Notes: a model not told the origin generated them from the letters alone. Numbered from the stretch's first letter, positions 40,569-49,268 are shown. The stretch: DNA of 64,000 nucleotides from Paenibacillus thiaminolyticus (GCF_007066085.1 NZ_CP041405.1:2728001-2792000); one strand, 5' to 3'. A program made the numbers and translations.

Positions 40569-41207
40569 CTAGATGAGACCATGCTTTCTTTTCAGCTCCA
40601 AAATCAATTCTTCGCTGCTCTTCGCCCCGGATGCAGGGGCCTCTTCGAGGGCGGGTTCGGGTTCGTTTGCGGGTATTATGGTTGATTCCGTTTTCTGCAA
40701 ATCATTAAGTGTCTCATAATAACTCAATTCGCATACCGAGACCGTTTCAAAATATAAGAACCTCTTATCATCCTCCTGAGCATCCAGCGACTGGGCCAGA
40801 AACCACTCTTCCTCCAAATCTTTCTCGGTAAAGACACGGGAACGATATAAAGTGAGTCCAATTTCCGGGAAGAGATAGCAGAATCCAGCAGAGGCATCCC
40901 ATGTTCGCGAATAGCGAGACATTCTGTCCAGCGCCTCAACCAAGTCGTCTGCCTTCGTGCGAAAAACATGGATTCCATGGCAAAGACAATGAGCGTGCTC
41001 CTTCACATCGTTTATCATTTGGAGCGCAATCAAGCGGTCATTCGAATCATATTCCGGCATGAAATACGAGGAAAAATCAAACGAAATATCATCCCGGCAT
41101 TCATAGCGGGACGCATATTGGCGAATGCATTCCTCCACCTCATCCCTGCTCATTCCGAGCTTTATCGTTCCGATGCCTTGTTCCGGCTCGATCTCGATGG
41201 TATCCAT
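40569..41207 (-). CDS. Hypothetical protein, unknown
   Basis: A 212-residue soluble protein. The N-terminal half begins EPEQGIGTIKLGMSRDEVEECI, a pattern shared with many small uncharacterised Bacillales proteins, some of which are toxin-immunity proteins. The last ~40 residues are Glu/Pro/Ala-rich followed by a short helix. ATG 41207 has AGGGGTGG upstream. It borders the tail cluster but has no tail-related motif, so membership is doubtful. Confidence 0.6.
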   Translation of the reverse strand: MDTIEIEPEQGIGTIKLGMSRDEVEECIRQYASRYECRDDISFDFSSYFMPEYDSNDRLIALQMINDVKEHAHCLCHGIHVFRTKADDLVEALDRMSRYSRTWDASAGFCYLFPEIGLTLYRSRVFTEKDLEEEWFLAQSLDAQEDDKRFLYFETVSVCELSYYETLNDLQKTESTIIPANEPEPALEEAPASGAKSSEELILELKRKHGLI

Positions 41208-41299
41208 AATCCACCCCTATGCGGAAGCTTCGTTTTTTCTATGTTACCATTTTCCAAAAGGTGGCGATAGATCCGGATAACCTCGCGGGACAAGAAGGG

Positions 41300-41962
41300 C
41301 TATGCTTTCATTTGCTTGCACAGGCGCTCGGCGACGACCGCCAGCTCGGCACGCGTTACCGGCTCATTCGGGGCAAACCCAGAACCTCGGCCCGCCATAA
41401 TTCCATTGGCGATCGCATACTGGATCGACGATTCGGCCCAGTGGCCCGCATAATCCCGCTCCTCGGGCTTGCCTTGTCCTCCCCGCTGCTCCTCCACGAG
41501 CTTCATGAACTCCTGCCAGCGCGGCAGCACGCGCGACGGGCAAGCCTTCCCGCTCCATTGGCGGTGCGGAACGATACGCTCCATGGCAATGCCGTGCTTC
41601 TCCGCCAGCCAGGCGATCAGCTCCGCAGCACGCCGCCACGCCTTCGGCTCATCCATCCCCTCGTACATGCAGATCTCGACGCCAAGCGATAGCAGATTGC
41701 CGGGTCCGTTACCGTCCCCCGCATGCCATCCCTGCTCATCTTCGCGCAGATGCTGATAGATCTCACGGTCGTCGACCGTATAGTGCCAGCTCTTCTTCTC
41801 CCCGCCGCTTCCGTTCAGAATATAGCGGGAATGCGCCTCGGCGGTAGCGCCGGGAGCCGGATTGTCCGTATTATGGATCGTAATATATTGCGGCTTCATC
41901 GTCCGGTTCGGCTTGTTCGGCCGCCCGTCGGGCAGCAATCGCTGCTTAATGTCCAGACTCAT
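41300..41962 (-). CDS. N-acetylmuramoyl-L-alanine amidase, endolysin of the tail cluster
   Basis: A 220-residue lysin. An amidase_2 domain (about 20-155) carries the zinc ligands in ITIHNTD, WHYTVD and the late C-PS site (GKACPSR). The C-terminal ~55 residues (YAGHWAESSIQYAIANGIM...EPVTRAELAVV) match an SLH-type wall-binding motif. It would open the wall to release tail particles. ATG 41962 follows AGAGGATG. A terminator (41994-42026) separates it from the sigma-like pair upstream, so it may have its own promoter. Confidence 0.88.
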   Translation of the reverse strand: MSLDIKQRLLPDGRPNKPNRTMKPQYITIHNTDNPAPGATAEAHSRYILNGSGGEKKSWHYTVDDREIYQHLREDEQGWHAGDGNGPGNLLSLGVEICMYEGMDEPKAWRRAAELIAWLAEKHGIAMERIVPHRQWSGKACPSRVLPRWQEFMKLVEEQRGGQGKPEERDYAGHWAESSIQYAIANGIMAGRGSGFAPNEPVTRAELAVVAERLCKQMKA

Positions 41963-41993
41963 CGTGTATTCATCCTCTCATTTGTATTGAAAA

Positions 41994-42026
41994 TAAAAAA
42001 AGCCGCAACCTTCCTCGGCAGCGGCT
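41994..42026 (-). terminator. Intrinsic terminator between sigma-like genes and endolysin
   Basis: On the minus strand AGCCGC...GCGGCT followed by six or seven T. Confidence 0.75.
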
Positions 42027-42056
42027 GTCCTCACGACCATGGTTCTTCACATAGGC

Positions 42057-42275
42057 TTATACCTCGGCATGCTTCAGCAGATCAATCAGCTCCAGGCGAA
42101 GGCTCTGCTCCGCATCCTCCTTCGGCATGATCATGAAGCGGCACATATATTGAATGTCGGGTTCGAAATAGCGAATCAAGCGCAACAGCGCATCCTTGTC
42201 ATGCTGCCGGGCCTGCTTCAGCCATTCGGCGAACTCAGCTTCTGACATAACCGGTGAAGGGATTTGCGTTTCCAT
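42057..42275 (-). CDS. Sigma region 2-like small protein (RsoA/HTH_16 type)
   Basis: A 72-residue protein: EFAEWLKQARQHDKDALLRL, then a potential core-binding helix and LRLELIDLLKHA. The layout (helical, about 70 residues, DKDALLRLIRYFEP) resembles the helix-turn-helix proteins that supply sigma region 2, such as RsoA of B. subtilis. The start at 42275 lies 58 bases inside the sigma-4-like gene, so the two are translationally linked. The split-sigma role is an inference from the pair. Confidence 0.6.
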   Translation of the reverse strand: METQIPSPVMSEAEFAEWLKQARQHDKDALLRLIRYFEPDIQYMCRFMIMPKEDAEQSLRLELIDLLKHAEV

Positions 42276-42568
42276 TTGCTCACCGCCTGCTGGGTCAGAT
42301 TCAGCTTCCTCGCAATCTGGACCTCTGTCTCGTCCGCTACATACAGCCGGTACAGGATAACCCGCCCCCTGTCGCGCGGCAGCTCCTGCAGCAATTGCCG
42401 GACGAGCAGGCGGTTGTCGGCTTGCGCCGTGAAATCGGGAGCGGCGAAGGAATCCGCCCTCCATGGGATCTCGCGGCTGCGGGCCGCCTTCGCCCGGTAT
42501 TGCAGCCTCCAGGCTCTGCGGTACAATTCCTTGCGAACACGTTCCATAAGAGTCGTCTGCGGAGTCAC
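42218..42568 (-). CDS. Sigma-70 region 4-like protein
   Basis: A 116-residue protein whose C-terminal half (LVRQLLQELPRDRGRVILYRLYV...TEVQIARKLNLTQQAVSKWKRKS) is a clear sigma region 4 helix-turn-helix. A region 2 is missing. The first ~45 residues are basic. GTG 42568 has GGGGAGG nine bases upstream. It sits between holin and endolysin and overlaps the region-2-like gene; together they resemble the SigO-RsoA two-part sigma factor or a phage late regulator such as Xpf. Confidence 0.72.
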   Translation of the reverse strand: MTPQTTLMERVRKELYRRAWRLQYRAKAARSREIPWRADSFAAPDFTAQADNRLLVRQLLQELPRDRGRVILYRLYVADETEVQIARKLNLTQQAVSKWKRKSLHRLCQKLSSPNG

Positions 42569-42699
42569 TTCGTCATTCCTCCCCTTTTGATAGGCGCTCA
42601 AAAAGCCCTGCATTCCGCCCCTTTTCCGACGCAGAACCGACCCTTTGAACGCTCCGTTTATGTCGTGGAACCCTTGGCCTTGGCCCCAGGGAACCGCGC

Positions 42700-43116
42700 T
42701 TACTGCTGCTTGTCGCGAATTTCGCCCTTGCCGCGCAGCACCTCGACCGCCTGCTTAATGATCGGCGGCAGCGGCACGCCCAGGCGGCCGCCATTCTCAA
42801 TGATCGACAGCAACTCATTGGCCAAATAGAAAAAAATCGTCGCGTCGCGCAGCAAATGCTGGTCCCCTAGCACGCTGTCCACCTGATGCGCCACCGCCAC
42901 GACAAAAAATATAAACACCTTGCGCGCGATGCCCATCAGCCCGATGCTGCTGCGCAGCCGCCCTTCGGCCCCGGCCGCCATCACGCCCGTCACATAATCA
43001 ATCGCGACGATGATAAGCAGCACTTGCAGCAAGGCCGGCCAGCCGCCGAACAAAAACGCTGCCGTCCCGCCCGCCGCCGCAAAGGCCGACTTTAAAAGCA
43101 CGTCCAGTCTTTCCAT
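42700..43116 (-). CDS. Phage-type holin (toxin secretion/phage lysis family)
   Basis: A 138-residue membrane protein of the phage_holin_4 type. Three hydrophobic segments (about 14-40, 62-82 and 85-105) include IVAIDYVTGVMAA, a typical holin signature. The C-terminus is charged. ATG 43116 follows AAAGGAGGG; the longer open frame overlaps the upstream gene. First gene of the lysis/regulation segment, just after the terminator at 43169-43190. Confidence 0.88.
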   Translation of the reverse strand: MERLDVLLKSAFAAAGGTAAFLFGGWPALLQVLLIIVAIDYVTGVMAAGAEGRLRSSIGLMGIARKVFIFFVVAVAHQVDSVLGDQHLLRDATIFFYLANELLSIIENGGRLGVPLPPIIKQAVEVLRGKGEIRDKQQ

Positions 43117-43168
43117 GTGTGGTCCCTCCTTTGCGTGAAATAGCCCCCGGAAGGTGTCCGAGGGCGTG

Positions 43169-43190
43169 AAAAAAGCGCCTGTGCGGCGCT
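43169..43190 (-). terminator. Intrinsic terminator at the end of the tail structural operon
   Basis: On the minus strand AGCGCC-GCACA-GGCGCT followed by six T; the hairpin abuts the stop of the small gene at 43190. Confidence 0.8.
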
Positions 43191-43363
43191 TAAGCTTGCG
43201 GCCTAATATCCGGCCGTTGACTATATACATAGGCTATGACTCTCTCGGAATCGGGAGCAGTCAAATGATAACTTGAAATAATTGTGTCCATATCCCCTTC
43301 GCCCAGGTTATAGCGAGTAACACATGCCCGGGCAAGGACGCGGATTTGGAAATCCTTCAACAT
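43190..43363 (-). CDS. Small tail-cluster protein
   Basis: A 57-residue protein starting at ATG 43363, with GGAGGGAGGGGG upstream. The pattern (LARACVTRYNLGEGDMDTIISSYHL) resembles short helical proteins found between fibre and holin genes in Firmicute prophages (XkdX position). Function unknown. Confidence 0.6.
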   Translation of the reverse strand: MLKDFQIRVLARACVTRYNLGEGDMDTIISSYHLTAPDSERVIAYVYSQRPDIRPQA

Positions 43364-43379
43364 CGCGACCCCCTCCCTC

Positions 43380-43585
43380 CTATTTAGATGAGACCAATTC
43401 GGCAATAGTCAGTTCAAGATCCGCTACTCTAGCTTTGGTTTGCTCCAACTGTTCAGATAGCGGCGGCCGATATGCTGGCGGCTGCGGCTCCGGTGCGCTC
43501 GGATAACATTGCCCGAGCGCTCTCCAGTATCAATTATGACATTGCCAGTTGCAATATCAAAATAAAGTCTGCGTCCTACTTTCAT
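43380..43585 (-). pseudogene. Frameshifted small tail-cluster gene
   Basis: ATG 43585 follows GGGGGAG and encodes MKVGRRLYFDIATGNVI followed by DTGERSG, typical of a small protein near phage fibre genes. This frame stops at 43424. The -1 frame continues with PSAPEPQPPAY and a coiled-coil end (QLEQTKARVADLELTIAEL) to a stop at 43380. One base is missing, or the ribosome shifts. Confidence 0.6.
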
Positions 43586-43595
43586 TTTTCTCCCC

Positions 43596-44759
43596 CTAAC
43601 CAATTGCGACTATATACACTGCTTTGCCGGCGTAATCTTCATCGGTAGCAACAGGCATTAAAAAACCATCTGGCGTAATTGTGCCTTTCAAACGATTTGA
43701 ATTTTGGCTGGTATCAGGCAATGTGTCTGCTTCTGTAACCAGGAAAGATTCGCCGTACGACCCATAAGAAACAGCATTAGTCCATATTTTTCCACTAGTC
43801 CGGTAAGCATCATACACAGCAGAAGGAAAAGTGTGTGACGAGATATGCACTTCAATGCGTTTGGCTCGGAATCCGAGACCTGTCACAACTACAAAATATG
43901 CCCAAAAACCGCTAGTCTCAGTCTGATTAAATGATGGATTGGAATAAGATGTTGTTACATTTATTCTCGCAACAGGCAAACCAGTATAAATCTGTCTAAT
44001 TTTAGTCTCCAGGGTCGGCCATGTATCATTTGCGGATGCCGGGACTCCCTTGGCGCTGATGGCACCCGCGATACGAGTTTTCGCGTCAACGCCAGATTGA
44101 AAAAGGTCTTGCGTCCAAGCTGTCCAGCCACTGTCTGTCAGCCTGCGCATATAGAAGCGATCGGCATGTAAATCGTAAACCTTTTGCAGTACCCAGGAGC
44201 CGGGAGCATGGGTAATGACCTCAACGTAACCCCAACCATGCAGGAGCGCGGGGGCATTCCCTAGATTCGTCCCCCTGTAGAAACCCGTGTGTACGATGCT
44301 GTTCAAATCACGATTCGTAATATCAATTGCTGCACCATCATCACCAGACACCTTATGGCGCTGCCACGGTTTGGCATCAATATATGACTTCGCATTCGTT
44401 TCAGCTTGGTTCCACGCCGCCCGCTCCGCCACTGTAATATGCTTCACCGTGTCGGCCGCGTGTGCGTCCAGGTCGGCCTTCTTGGCGGCCCCGATGGACT
44501 CCGGCGAGATCTGGGTCAGGTCGATATCAGCGACCTTCTCATCCGCATACGCCTTCGCCTCTCCTAGCGCCTGCGAGATGTCCTCCTTCTCCGCCGCCTT
44601 CTCCTGCAATTCCTGCAAGGCTTCATAGGTCGTGTTCATTTGCCAGTTCATCCAGGCAGCCGGAGGCTTGTCGAGAACCTGGTAGCCTTCTTTGATTTTG
44701 GAATCCGGCGGCCGGATGCCGGGCTGCTTCCACTCCGGAAGCGGCTTCTGAAATGCCAT
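43596..44759 (-). CDS. Tail fibre / receptor-binding protein
   Basis: A 387-residue fibre. The N-terminal ~60 residues (FQKPLPEWKQPGIRPPDSK, AAWMNWQMNTTYEAL) form the baseplate-attachment type seen in Paenibacillus tails. A helical stretch with HAADTVKHITVAERAAWN follows, then a beta-rich middle with TGFYRG, and a Gly/aromatic C-terminal ~130 residues that probably bind the target cell. DNA of that last part is visibly lower in GC than the other tail genes. ATG 44759 follows GGGAGGGAG. Confidence 0.85.
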   Translation of the reverse strand: MAFQKPLPEWKQPGIRPPDSKIKEGYQVLDKPPAAWMNWQMNTTYEALQELQEKAAEKEDISQALGEAKAYADEKVADIDLTQISPESIGAAKKADLDAHAADTVKHITVAERAAWNQAETNAKSYIDAKPWQRHKVSGDDGAAIDITNRDLNSIVHTGFYRGTNLGNAPALLHGWGYVEVITHAPGSWVLQKVYDLHADRFYMRRLTDSGWTAWTQDLFQSGVDAKTRIAGAISAKGVPASANDTWPTLETKIRQIYTGLPVARINVTTSYSNPSFNQTETSGFWAYFVVVTGLGFRAKRIEVHISSHTFPSAVYDAYRTSGKIWTNAVSYGSYGESFLVTEADTLPDTSQNSNRLKGTITPDGFLMPVATDEDYAGKAVYIVAIG

Positions 44760-44851
44760 ATGGCTCCCTCCCACATCGAATATATTGAAAAAGTTTCAGA
44801 ACATTTCAAGAATCTGCTTTCCTCGTACAAAAATATAGGCTAGAGCCTCTC

Positions 44852-45490
44852 CTACACCGGAATCGGGTAATCATGCCCCGGCGTATACACATCCCCGAGC
44901 GTGCCGCCGACGGTCATCGCTTCATCGGCCAGCCCATGCTCGCTCTGCTCCGGCTTGTCCGCCACGGACGACAACTCGAACGTCCCTGACAGATCCACCT
45001 GCGCCACGCGGACGCCGGCGGAGGTGACGCTTTGGACGAGACGGACGAACTGCGCCGGGCTCATGCCGACGCGGTTCAACTGCTCGTAAGGAACCTTGAC
45101 GACCTGAATCGCCGCGGGCTCGGGATCATGGGCGTCGTTCTGCTTCTCCCGGATCGCCAGAACCGACGGATCGGCATTGAGGGCCAAGGCCAGCACGCCG
45201 ATGATGGAATCGATATCCCCGCTCGCATTCATGCGGGCCAGCTTCGAACGCAGCAGGATGCGGTAAATCTCATCGGTCGCCTGCCCGCGGGGTTGGCCTA
45301 GATTGCCGCCGATGTCATCCAGCGCGGCCCCTTCCGCCTGCTCGATGCTTTTCCAGGCGGAGATGCGCTCCACCGTGGCGCGAATCTCGTTCATCTGTTC
45401 GACCCAGACGCTCACAAGCTGGGCGAAGCGGCTGTCTTCCTTGGCGATGATATCCGGCAGCAGCGCCATCACGTCATGCAGCTTATTCAT
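44852..45490 (-). CDS. Baseplate/tail protein, XkdU or tail-I-like (DUF2313/DUF2612 type)
   Basis: A 212-residue protein in the position of PBSX XkdU. The N-terminus (LPDIIAKEDSRFAQLV) and the GGNLGQPRGQATDEIYRILLRSKLARMNASGD region match proteins linking baseplate J to the fibre. Its start overlaps the stop of the baseplate J gene (GATGAATAA). Confidence 0.85.
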   Translation of the reverse strand: MNKLHDVMALLPDIIAKEDSRFAQLVSVWVEQMNEIRATVERISAWKSIEQAEGAALDDIGGNLGQPRGQATDEIYRILLRSKLARMNASGDIDSIIGVLALALNADPSVLAIREKQNDAHDPEPAAIQVVKVPYEQLNRVGMSPAQFVRLVQSVTSAGVRVAQVDLSGTFELSSVADKPEQSEHGLADEAMTVGGTLGDVYTPGHDYPIPV

Positions 45491-46667
45491 CGCTTACCGC
45501 CACCTTAATCCGCTCCGGCGCCACGCGGGCTACCTCGTAGAGCGGAATATCCACGTTGCCGCTTGCCCATTCGCCCGTGCCCAGCTTCACCTTCAATTCG
45601 CTTACTTCTTCGACGCCGTCCACGTTCTGAATCGCCGCCAGCAGGCGGCTATACACGATGCGCGAGCCTTGCGGCAGGCCCGTATAATCCTGCCGATCCG
45701 CGCCGACGCCGCCGATATATTGCGCGATCGCGGTGATGATGTCGTCCTCGCCGCGAGCAGGGAACGATGGCCCCGCCTTGACGACAGCTTCCACATGCGC
45801 ATCCAGCAGCTTCATGCGGCTGAAGCGGACCTCATGCTCGTTCCCGCTCACATCCCGCACCTTGACACTCTCCGTGCCATCGGTGCCGATGCCGGCCGCC
45901 TTTTTCTCGAAAAGGGTCCGTGCAATCTGCTCCGACTGCCCGCCATGCACATAGGCGCGAATCGACTTCGGCGGAACGCCTTCCGCGTTCGTCTCCATCG
46001 TATCGTTCACGCGTACGGCCGCCGACTTCACCTCCGGAAGCTGCAGCAGAGCCGATACGATCGCATCCACCGTGGCGGCATGGCTGCCATCCCGGGCCGC
46101 CCGCAGCCGATCGCGGAATTCGGTGTCATTTTCCCGCTCGCGTCCGTCGGTCATGCTATCCGGATTCGTGATCGCCGCAATCTCCTTCACCGAAGTAAGC
46201 AGCTCCGTAACCGAGCCAGCCGGAACGTTGCCGCTGCTGCCCGGCACAATCGCCGTCACCGTGACCTCACCCGTGCCGCTCTCATCCAGCGCGCAAGCCT
46301 CGTCCGTCGTGAACCAGACCCCCGACTTGGTGCCGACCTGCAATCCCGGCTGCACCGTATAATTCGCGGTTCCGGTAATCTGAATACGCCCATGCGCGGC
46401 CTGCTCCAGCTTCCGCCGCAGACCGTAGAACACGGCCAGGGCATCCAATTGGACGCCTGTCGCATATTGAATGTACGACTCGTGGTACACCTGCTCGACA
46501 TCCTCCCACAGCTCCGCCAAATGCCAGGCGAACACCTGCATCATCATGCCGAGGGGCGACGTCTCCGACATATTGATATCCTGGCCCAGCCGTTTGCTGA
46601 CGCCGGCCACCAGTTCCTCATAAATCTCGTGATACGTCTTACGCTTCAATCCCGCTTCTGTCAGCAT
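45483..46667 (-). CDS. Baseplate J-like protein
   Basis: A 394-residue baseplate wedge protein of the gpJ/XkdT family. Characteristic are ETSPLGMMMQVFAWHLAELWEDVEQVYHESYIQYATG, the GxxAAxG beta segment (VQPGLQVGTKSGV) and TEFRDRL. It joins the inner and outer baseplate. Start probably ATG 46667; TTG codons at 46673 and 46679 lie closer to the GGAGG. Overlaps the gp25-like gene. Confidence 0.93.
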   Translation of the reverse strand: MLTEAGLKRKTYHEIYEELVAGVSKRLGQDINMSETSPLGMMMQVFAWHLAELWEDVEQVYHESYIQYATGVQLDALAVFYGLRRKLEQAAHGRIQITGTANYTVQPGLQVGTKSGVWFTTDEACALDESGTGEVTVTAIVPGSSGNVPAGSVTELLTSVKEIAAITNPDSMTDGRERENDTEFRDRLRAARDGSHAATVDAIVSALLQLPEVKSAAVRVNDTMETNAEGVPPKSIRAYVHGGQSEQIARTLFEKKAAGIGTDGTESVKVRDVSGNEHEVRFSRMKLLDAHVEAVVKAGPSFPARGEDDIITAIAQYIGGVGADRQDYTGLPQGSRIVYSRLLAAIQNVDGVEEVSELKVKLGTGEWASGNVDIPLYEVARVAPERIKVAVSDE

Positions 46668-47007
46668 AGACAAGCTCAACCTCCTCTCCGTCCGCGCTCG
46701 TCATCCAGACATGCGCCTGCACGGCGCGCGAATGCGCATCCCACTCCACGGCGACCTCTTCCACCGATTGCACGCGCGGTTCATCCGCGATGCAGCGCAT
46801 GATCGCCTCGCGAATACTGTCTTCGCTTACCTGCTTGCCGACGAGCCGCTCATGATCAAGCCCCATATCCGGCGCCAAAAAATATTCGCCCAAGCGGGTG
46901 CTCAGCCGAACGCGAACCGCTTGCGCCAGTTCCTCGCGCCCGTCGATCCAGACGATATCTCCATCGGTTACCCGAATATCTCCTTCATGGAGCGCCCATG
47001 TTCTCAT
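46639..47007 (-). CDS. Baseplate wedge protein, gp25/XkdS-like (DUF2634)
   Basis: A 122-residue protein with the gp25-fold pattern: VRLSTRLGEYFLAPDMGLD and a late EVELVY strand. gp25-like proteins nucleate sheath polymerisation at the baseplate. Its start overlaps the stop of the spike gene by four bases. Confidence 0.88.
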   Translation of the reverse strand: MRTWALHEGDIRVTDGDIVWIDGREELAQAVRVRLSTRLGEYFLAPDMGLDHERLVGKQVSEDSIREAIMRCIADEPRVQSVEEVAVEWDAHSRAVQAHVWMTSADGEEVELVYADRSGIEA

Positions 47008-47276
47008 GACCCCGCCACCTTTCCGACAATGACGCCGCCGTTCTGGCCCGCCTCGGTGAACACGACGAGGACGCGGCTTCCCTGCTCGATCACGATGTCC
47101 GGAGCCTGCTCCACCAGCGGGAGCTGATAACGGATGAGGCCGGCTTCCCCGTCCAGCTCCACATCCGCCGTCCCCGATGCCAGGCTGACAACCGTGCCGA
47201 TCTGCGCACCCGCCGTGCCGGACATCTTATGATCGATCCAGGCCTCCAGGGCGCCGACCGCCCGATTCGTTCCCAA
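47004..47276 (-). CDS. Baseplate spike-like OB-fold protein (XkdR/DUF2577 type)
   Basis: A 90-residue protein whose middle (IGTVVSLASGTADVELDGE...LPLVEQAPDI...GSRVLVVFTEAG) fits the OB-fold of gpV/gp5 spikes. Start TTG 47276 after AAGGAGG. The spike is unusually short and carries no visible tip or apex domain. Confidence 0.75.
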   Translation of the reverse strand: MGTNRAVGALEAWIDHKMSGTAGAQIGTVVSLASGTADVELDGEAGLIRYQLPLVEQAPDIVIEQGSRVLVVFTEAGQNGGVIVGKVAGS

Positions 47277-47325
47277 TGCGCGCCACCTCCTTCTCCAACT
47301 CCAATTTCACCAAAATGACAACCGC

Positions 47326-48120
47326 CTAGATTTTGACCAAATCCACCTCGGTCAAAAATTGTTCTGCCGACACCGTATGCTTGCCCCGCTTCACCTTGTA
47401 CACGCCCTCGAACTCTTCGCTGACGAGCCGGATCTGCGCGCCCGCATGCAGCCGGTAGTTCAGAAGCGATGTCGCCCGGACCCCGGCCTCCTTGTTCTCC
47501 TCATAGGACTGCGGACTGCCGATCAAGCCGCTCTTCGGCGACAGCCTGACGATGGAGCCTCCGCCGCCCCCCTTGCCCTGAGCCTGAAAATAAAGCTTTC
47601 CCTGCCGCGTATAAACGCCGGTCTTGCAGGCGGAAGCCGCGCGGCGAATCGCGTCCACCGGGTCGCCCTTCATAATAAAGCCCTTCATATAGGCATAATC
47701 CGATTCCAAATCTACCGGTCCATGCGGAATCTGCGCCCGCGTCAGGAGATCGTGAATGATCTCGCTCGCCTTCGTCCCTGGGCGGTACGTATGCGCCATC
47801 TCATAGATGGAGACCGCTACGTCATCCTTCACTTGAATCGTCGTGATCCGCTCGGTCTGCTCCCGCTTCGTCCGCACCTCCACGATGCGGCCCTGGAGCA
47901 CCGTGCCAAGGTCTTTGCCGTACCCCGCGTTCACGATGACGCGCATGCCGGTCCGAATATTCGCCAGCGTATGCTTGGACAAATTGTAGATCTCCACCGT
48001 CGACTCGCTCGGCTCCTTGCCGTCGTCGAAGTCGGCGATGACCTGCATCGTCAAGTCTCCGTAGGTGAAGCGGTATCCGCCGATCAGAATCTCGCAGCCC
48101 CGGTTATATAAGTATTCCAT
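47326..48120 (-). CDS. Baseplate hub protein (XkdQ/gp27-like)
   Basis: A 264-residue protein of the hub family: TVEIYNLSKHTL near residue 45, VQVKDD/TIQVKDD strands and a C-terminal LRLVSEEFEGVYKVKRGKHT. The hub connects the tube to the spike. ATG 48120 follows GGGGG; an ATG two codons earlier is closer to it. Confidence 0.82.
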   Translation of the reverse strand: MEYLYNRGCEILIGGYRFTYGDLTMQVIADFDDGKEPSESTVEIYNLSKHTLANIRTGMRVIVNAGYGKDLGTVLQGRIVEVRTKREQTERITTIQVKDDVAVSIYEMAHTYRPGTKASEIIHDLLTRAQIPHGPVDLESDYAYMKGFIMKGDPVDAIRRAASACKTGVYTRQGKLYFQAQGKGGGGGSIVRLSPKSGLIGSPQSYEENKEAGVRATSLLNYRLHAGAQIRLVSEEFEGVYKVKRGKHTVSAEQFLTEVDLVKI

Positions 48121-48424
48121 CGTCATCCCCCAAATGAAGGTGCACAGACTGCCCCAGCGTGTCCCAAGTAATCAACTCTCCCGGATTGTCGCCATACGGC
48201 ACGATGACCTCCAGCGGGAAGTCGCGCGTCTCCATGCTCTCGAACAAGGGCATCCCCCACACGAGCTTCACGCCGAGCGCCAGCGGCTTATCCCCTTCGG
48301 ACAGATCCACCGTAAAATAATCATGCGCCGCATTGTAGCGCACTTCGAACGTGTATGTTCGTTCCCCCAGGTCCATATCGAAGGAATAGGGAATCAGATC
48401 TTTGTCGATCCGGATAATTGCCAT
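48104..48424 (-). CDS. Baseplate plug-like protein
   Basis: A 106-residue protein whose pattern (IPYSFDMDLGERTYTFEVRYN, YFTVDLS, then VWGMPLF) matches the small plug proteins (DUF6983 type) found between LysM and hub genes in short contractile tails. ATG 48424 follows GGGGAG. Confidence 0.75.
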   Translation of the reverse strand: MAIIRIDKDLIPYSFDMDLGERTYTFEVRYNAAHDYFTVDLSEGDKPLALGVKLVWGMPLFESMETRDFPLEVIVPYGDNPGELITWDTLGQSVHLHLGDDDGILI

Positions 48425-48484
48425 GCTTCTCCCCCTTTCCGGCGCCGCCACCTAAGCGGAACGGGCTCTCCCAATGGGTTCGCG

Positions 48485-49252
48485 TCATTTGACGCGAATA
48501 ACCGTCCCTGGCGGCGGACTCATATAGGTGCTGACCCTTTTGAAATTCAGGGCGTGCAATGCCGTTACGCTGATTCCGAATTGCTTGGCGATCGACGGCC
48601 AACTGTCGCCGGGCTGAACGCGATACATCCGGATCGGATCGCCCTTCGCCTTCGTCTTGCTCTGGTTGGACAGTAATTTCTTCCCGGTCTGCAGCGCCAC
48701 GATCATGCCCGCCTGCGCGATGCCCGGCATGCCGGATAGCTTCATTCCGGCCCGAATCCCCGCTTCGCTGACCTGGTAGTAGGCCGCGATATCTTTGACC
48801 GATTGGCCGGGGCGCACGACATGAACGTCCGGCTTCGGCCGGTAAGCCGTATTCCGCTTGCCGGAGCGGCTCTTCGGCTTGACGGCTGCTTTCCGCTTCG
48901 GCGGGAGCTTGTCATACGCAATCTTGACGAGATTGACCTGCTTCAAGGTCATCGCGAACGACATGCCGTTCGCGATCGAGTTATCATGCGTCGTCCGCAG
49001 ACTCGTAATGACGCAATTCAGCAGCATATTGCGGCCGCTATACTGCAGCAGCTTCCCTTCATTCATCGCGGTGACGAGCCGATGCCGGTAGTTCGAGGCC
49101 TGCGGCCCGATCAGCAAGCCTTCCAAATGCAGGCTCACCGTCTCCCTCTGCACATGGTCGGTAACCATGCCGCCCTTCTCGATGTTATGGCTGCTTACCT
49201 GCACCGAGTATTCCGGTTCCTCGGAAATCACGAACAGCTCGACTCCGCCCAA
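48485..49252 (-). CDS. LysM baseplate/tail protein (XkdP-like)
   Basis: A protein of about 255 residues with an N-terminal tail-associated domain (1-125) and two LysM modules: residues ~145-190 (VHVVRPGQSVKDIAAYY) and ~208-255 (YRVQPGDSWPSIAKQF). LysM would contact peptidoglycan or staple the baseplate. TTG 49252 is the only standard start, but a good AAGGAGG lies upstream of an ATT codon at 49273 in the same frame, which may be the real start. Confidence 0.85.
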   Translation of the reverse strand: MGGVELFVISEEPEYSVQVSSHNIEKGGMVTDHVQRETVSLHLEGLLIGPQASNYRHRLVTAMNEGKLLQYSGRNMLLNCVITSLRTTHDNSIANGMSFAMTLKQVNLVKIAYDKLPPKRKAAVKPKSRSGKRNTAYRPKPDVHVVRPGQSVKDIAAYYQVSEAGIRAGMKLSGMPGIAQAGMIVALQTGKKLLSNQSKTKAKGDPIRMYRVQPGDSWPSIAKQFGISVTALHALNFKRVSTYMSPPPGTVIRVK

Positions 49253-49268
49253 CTTGCTTTTCCGCGTA

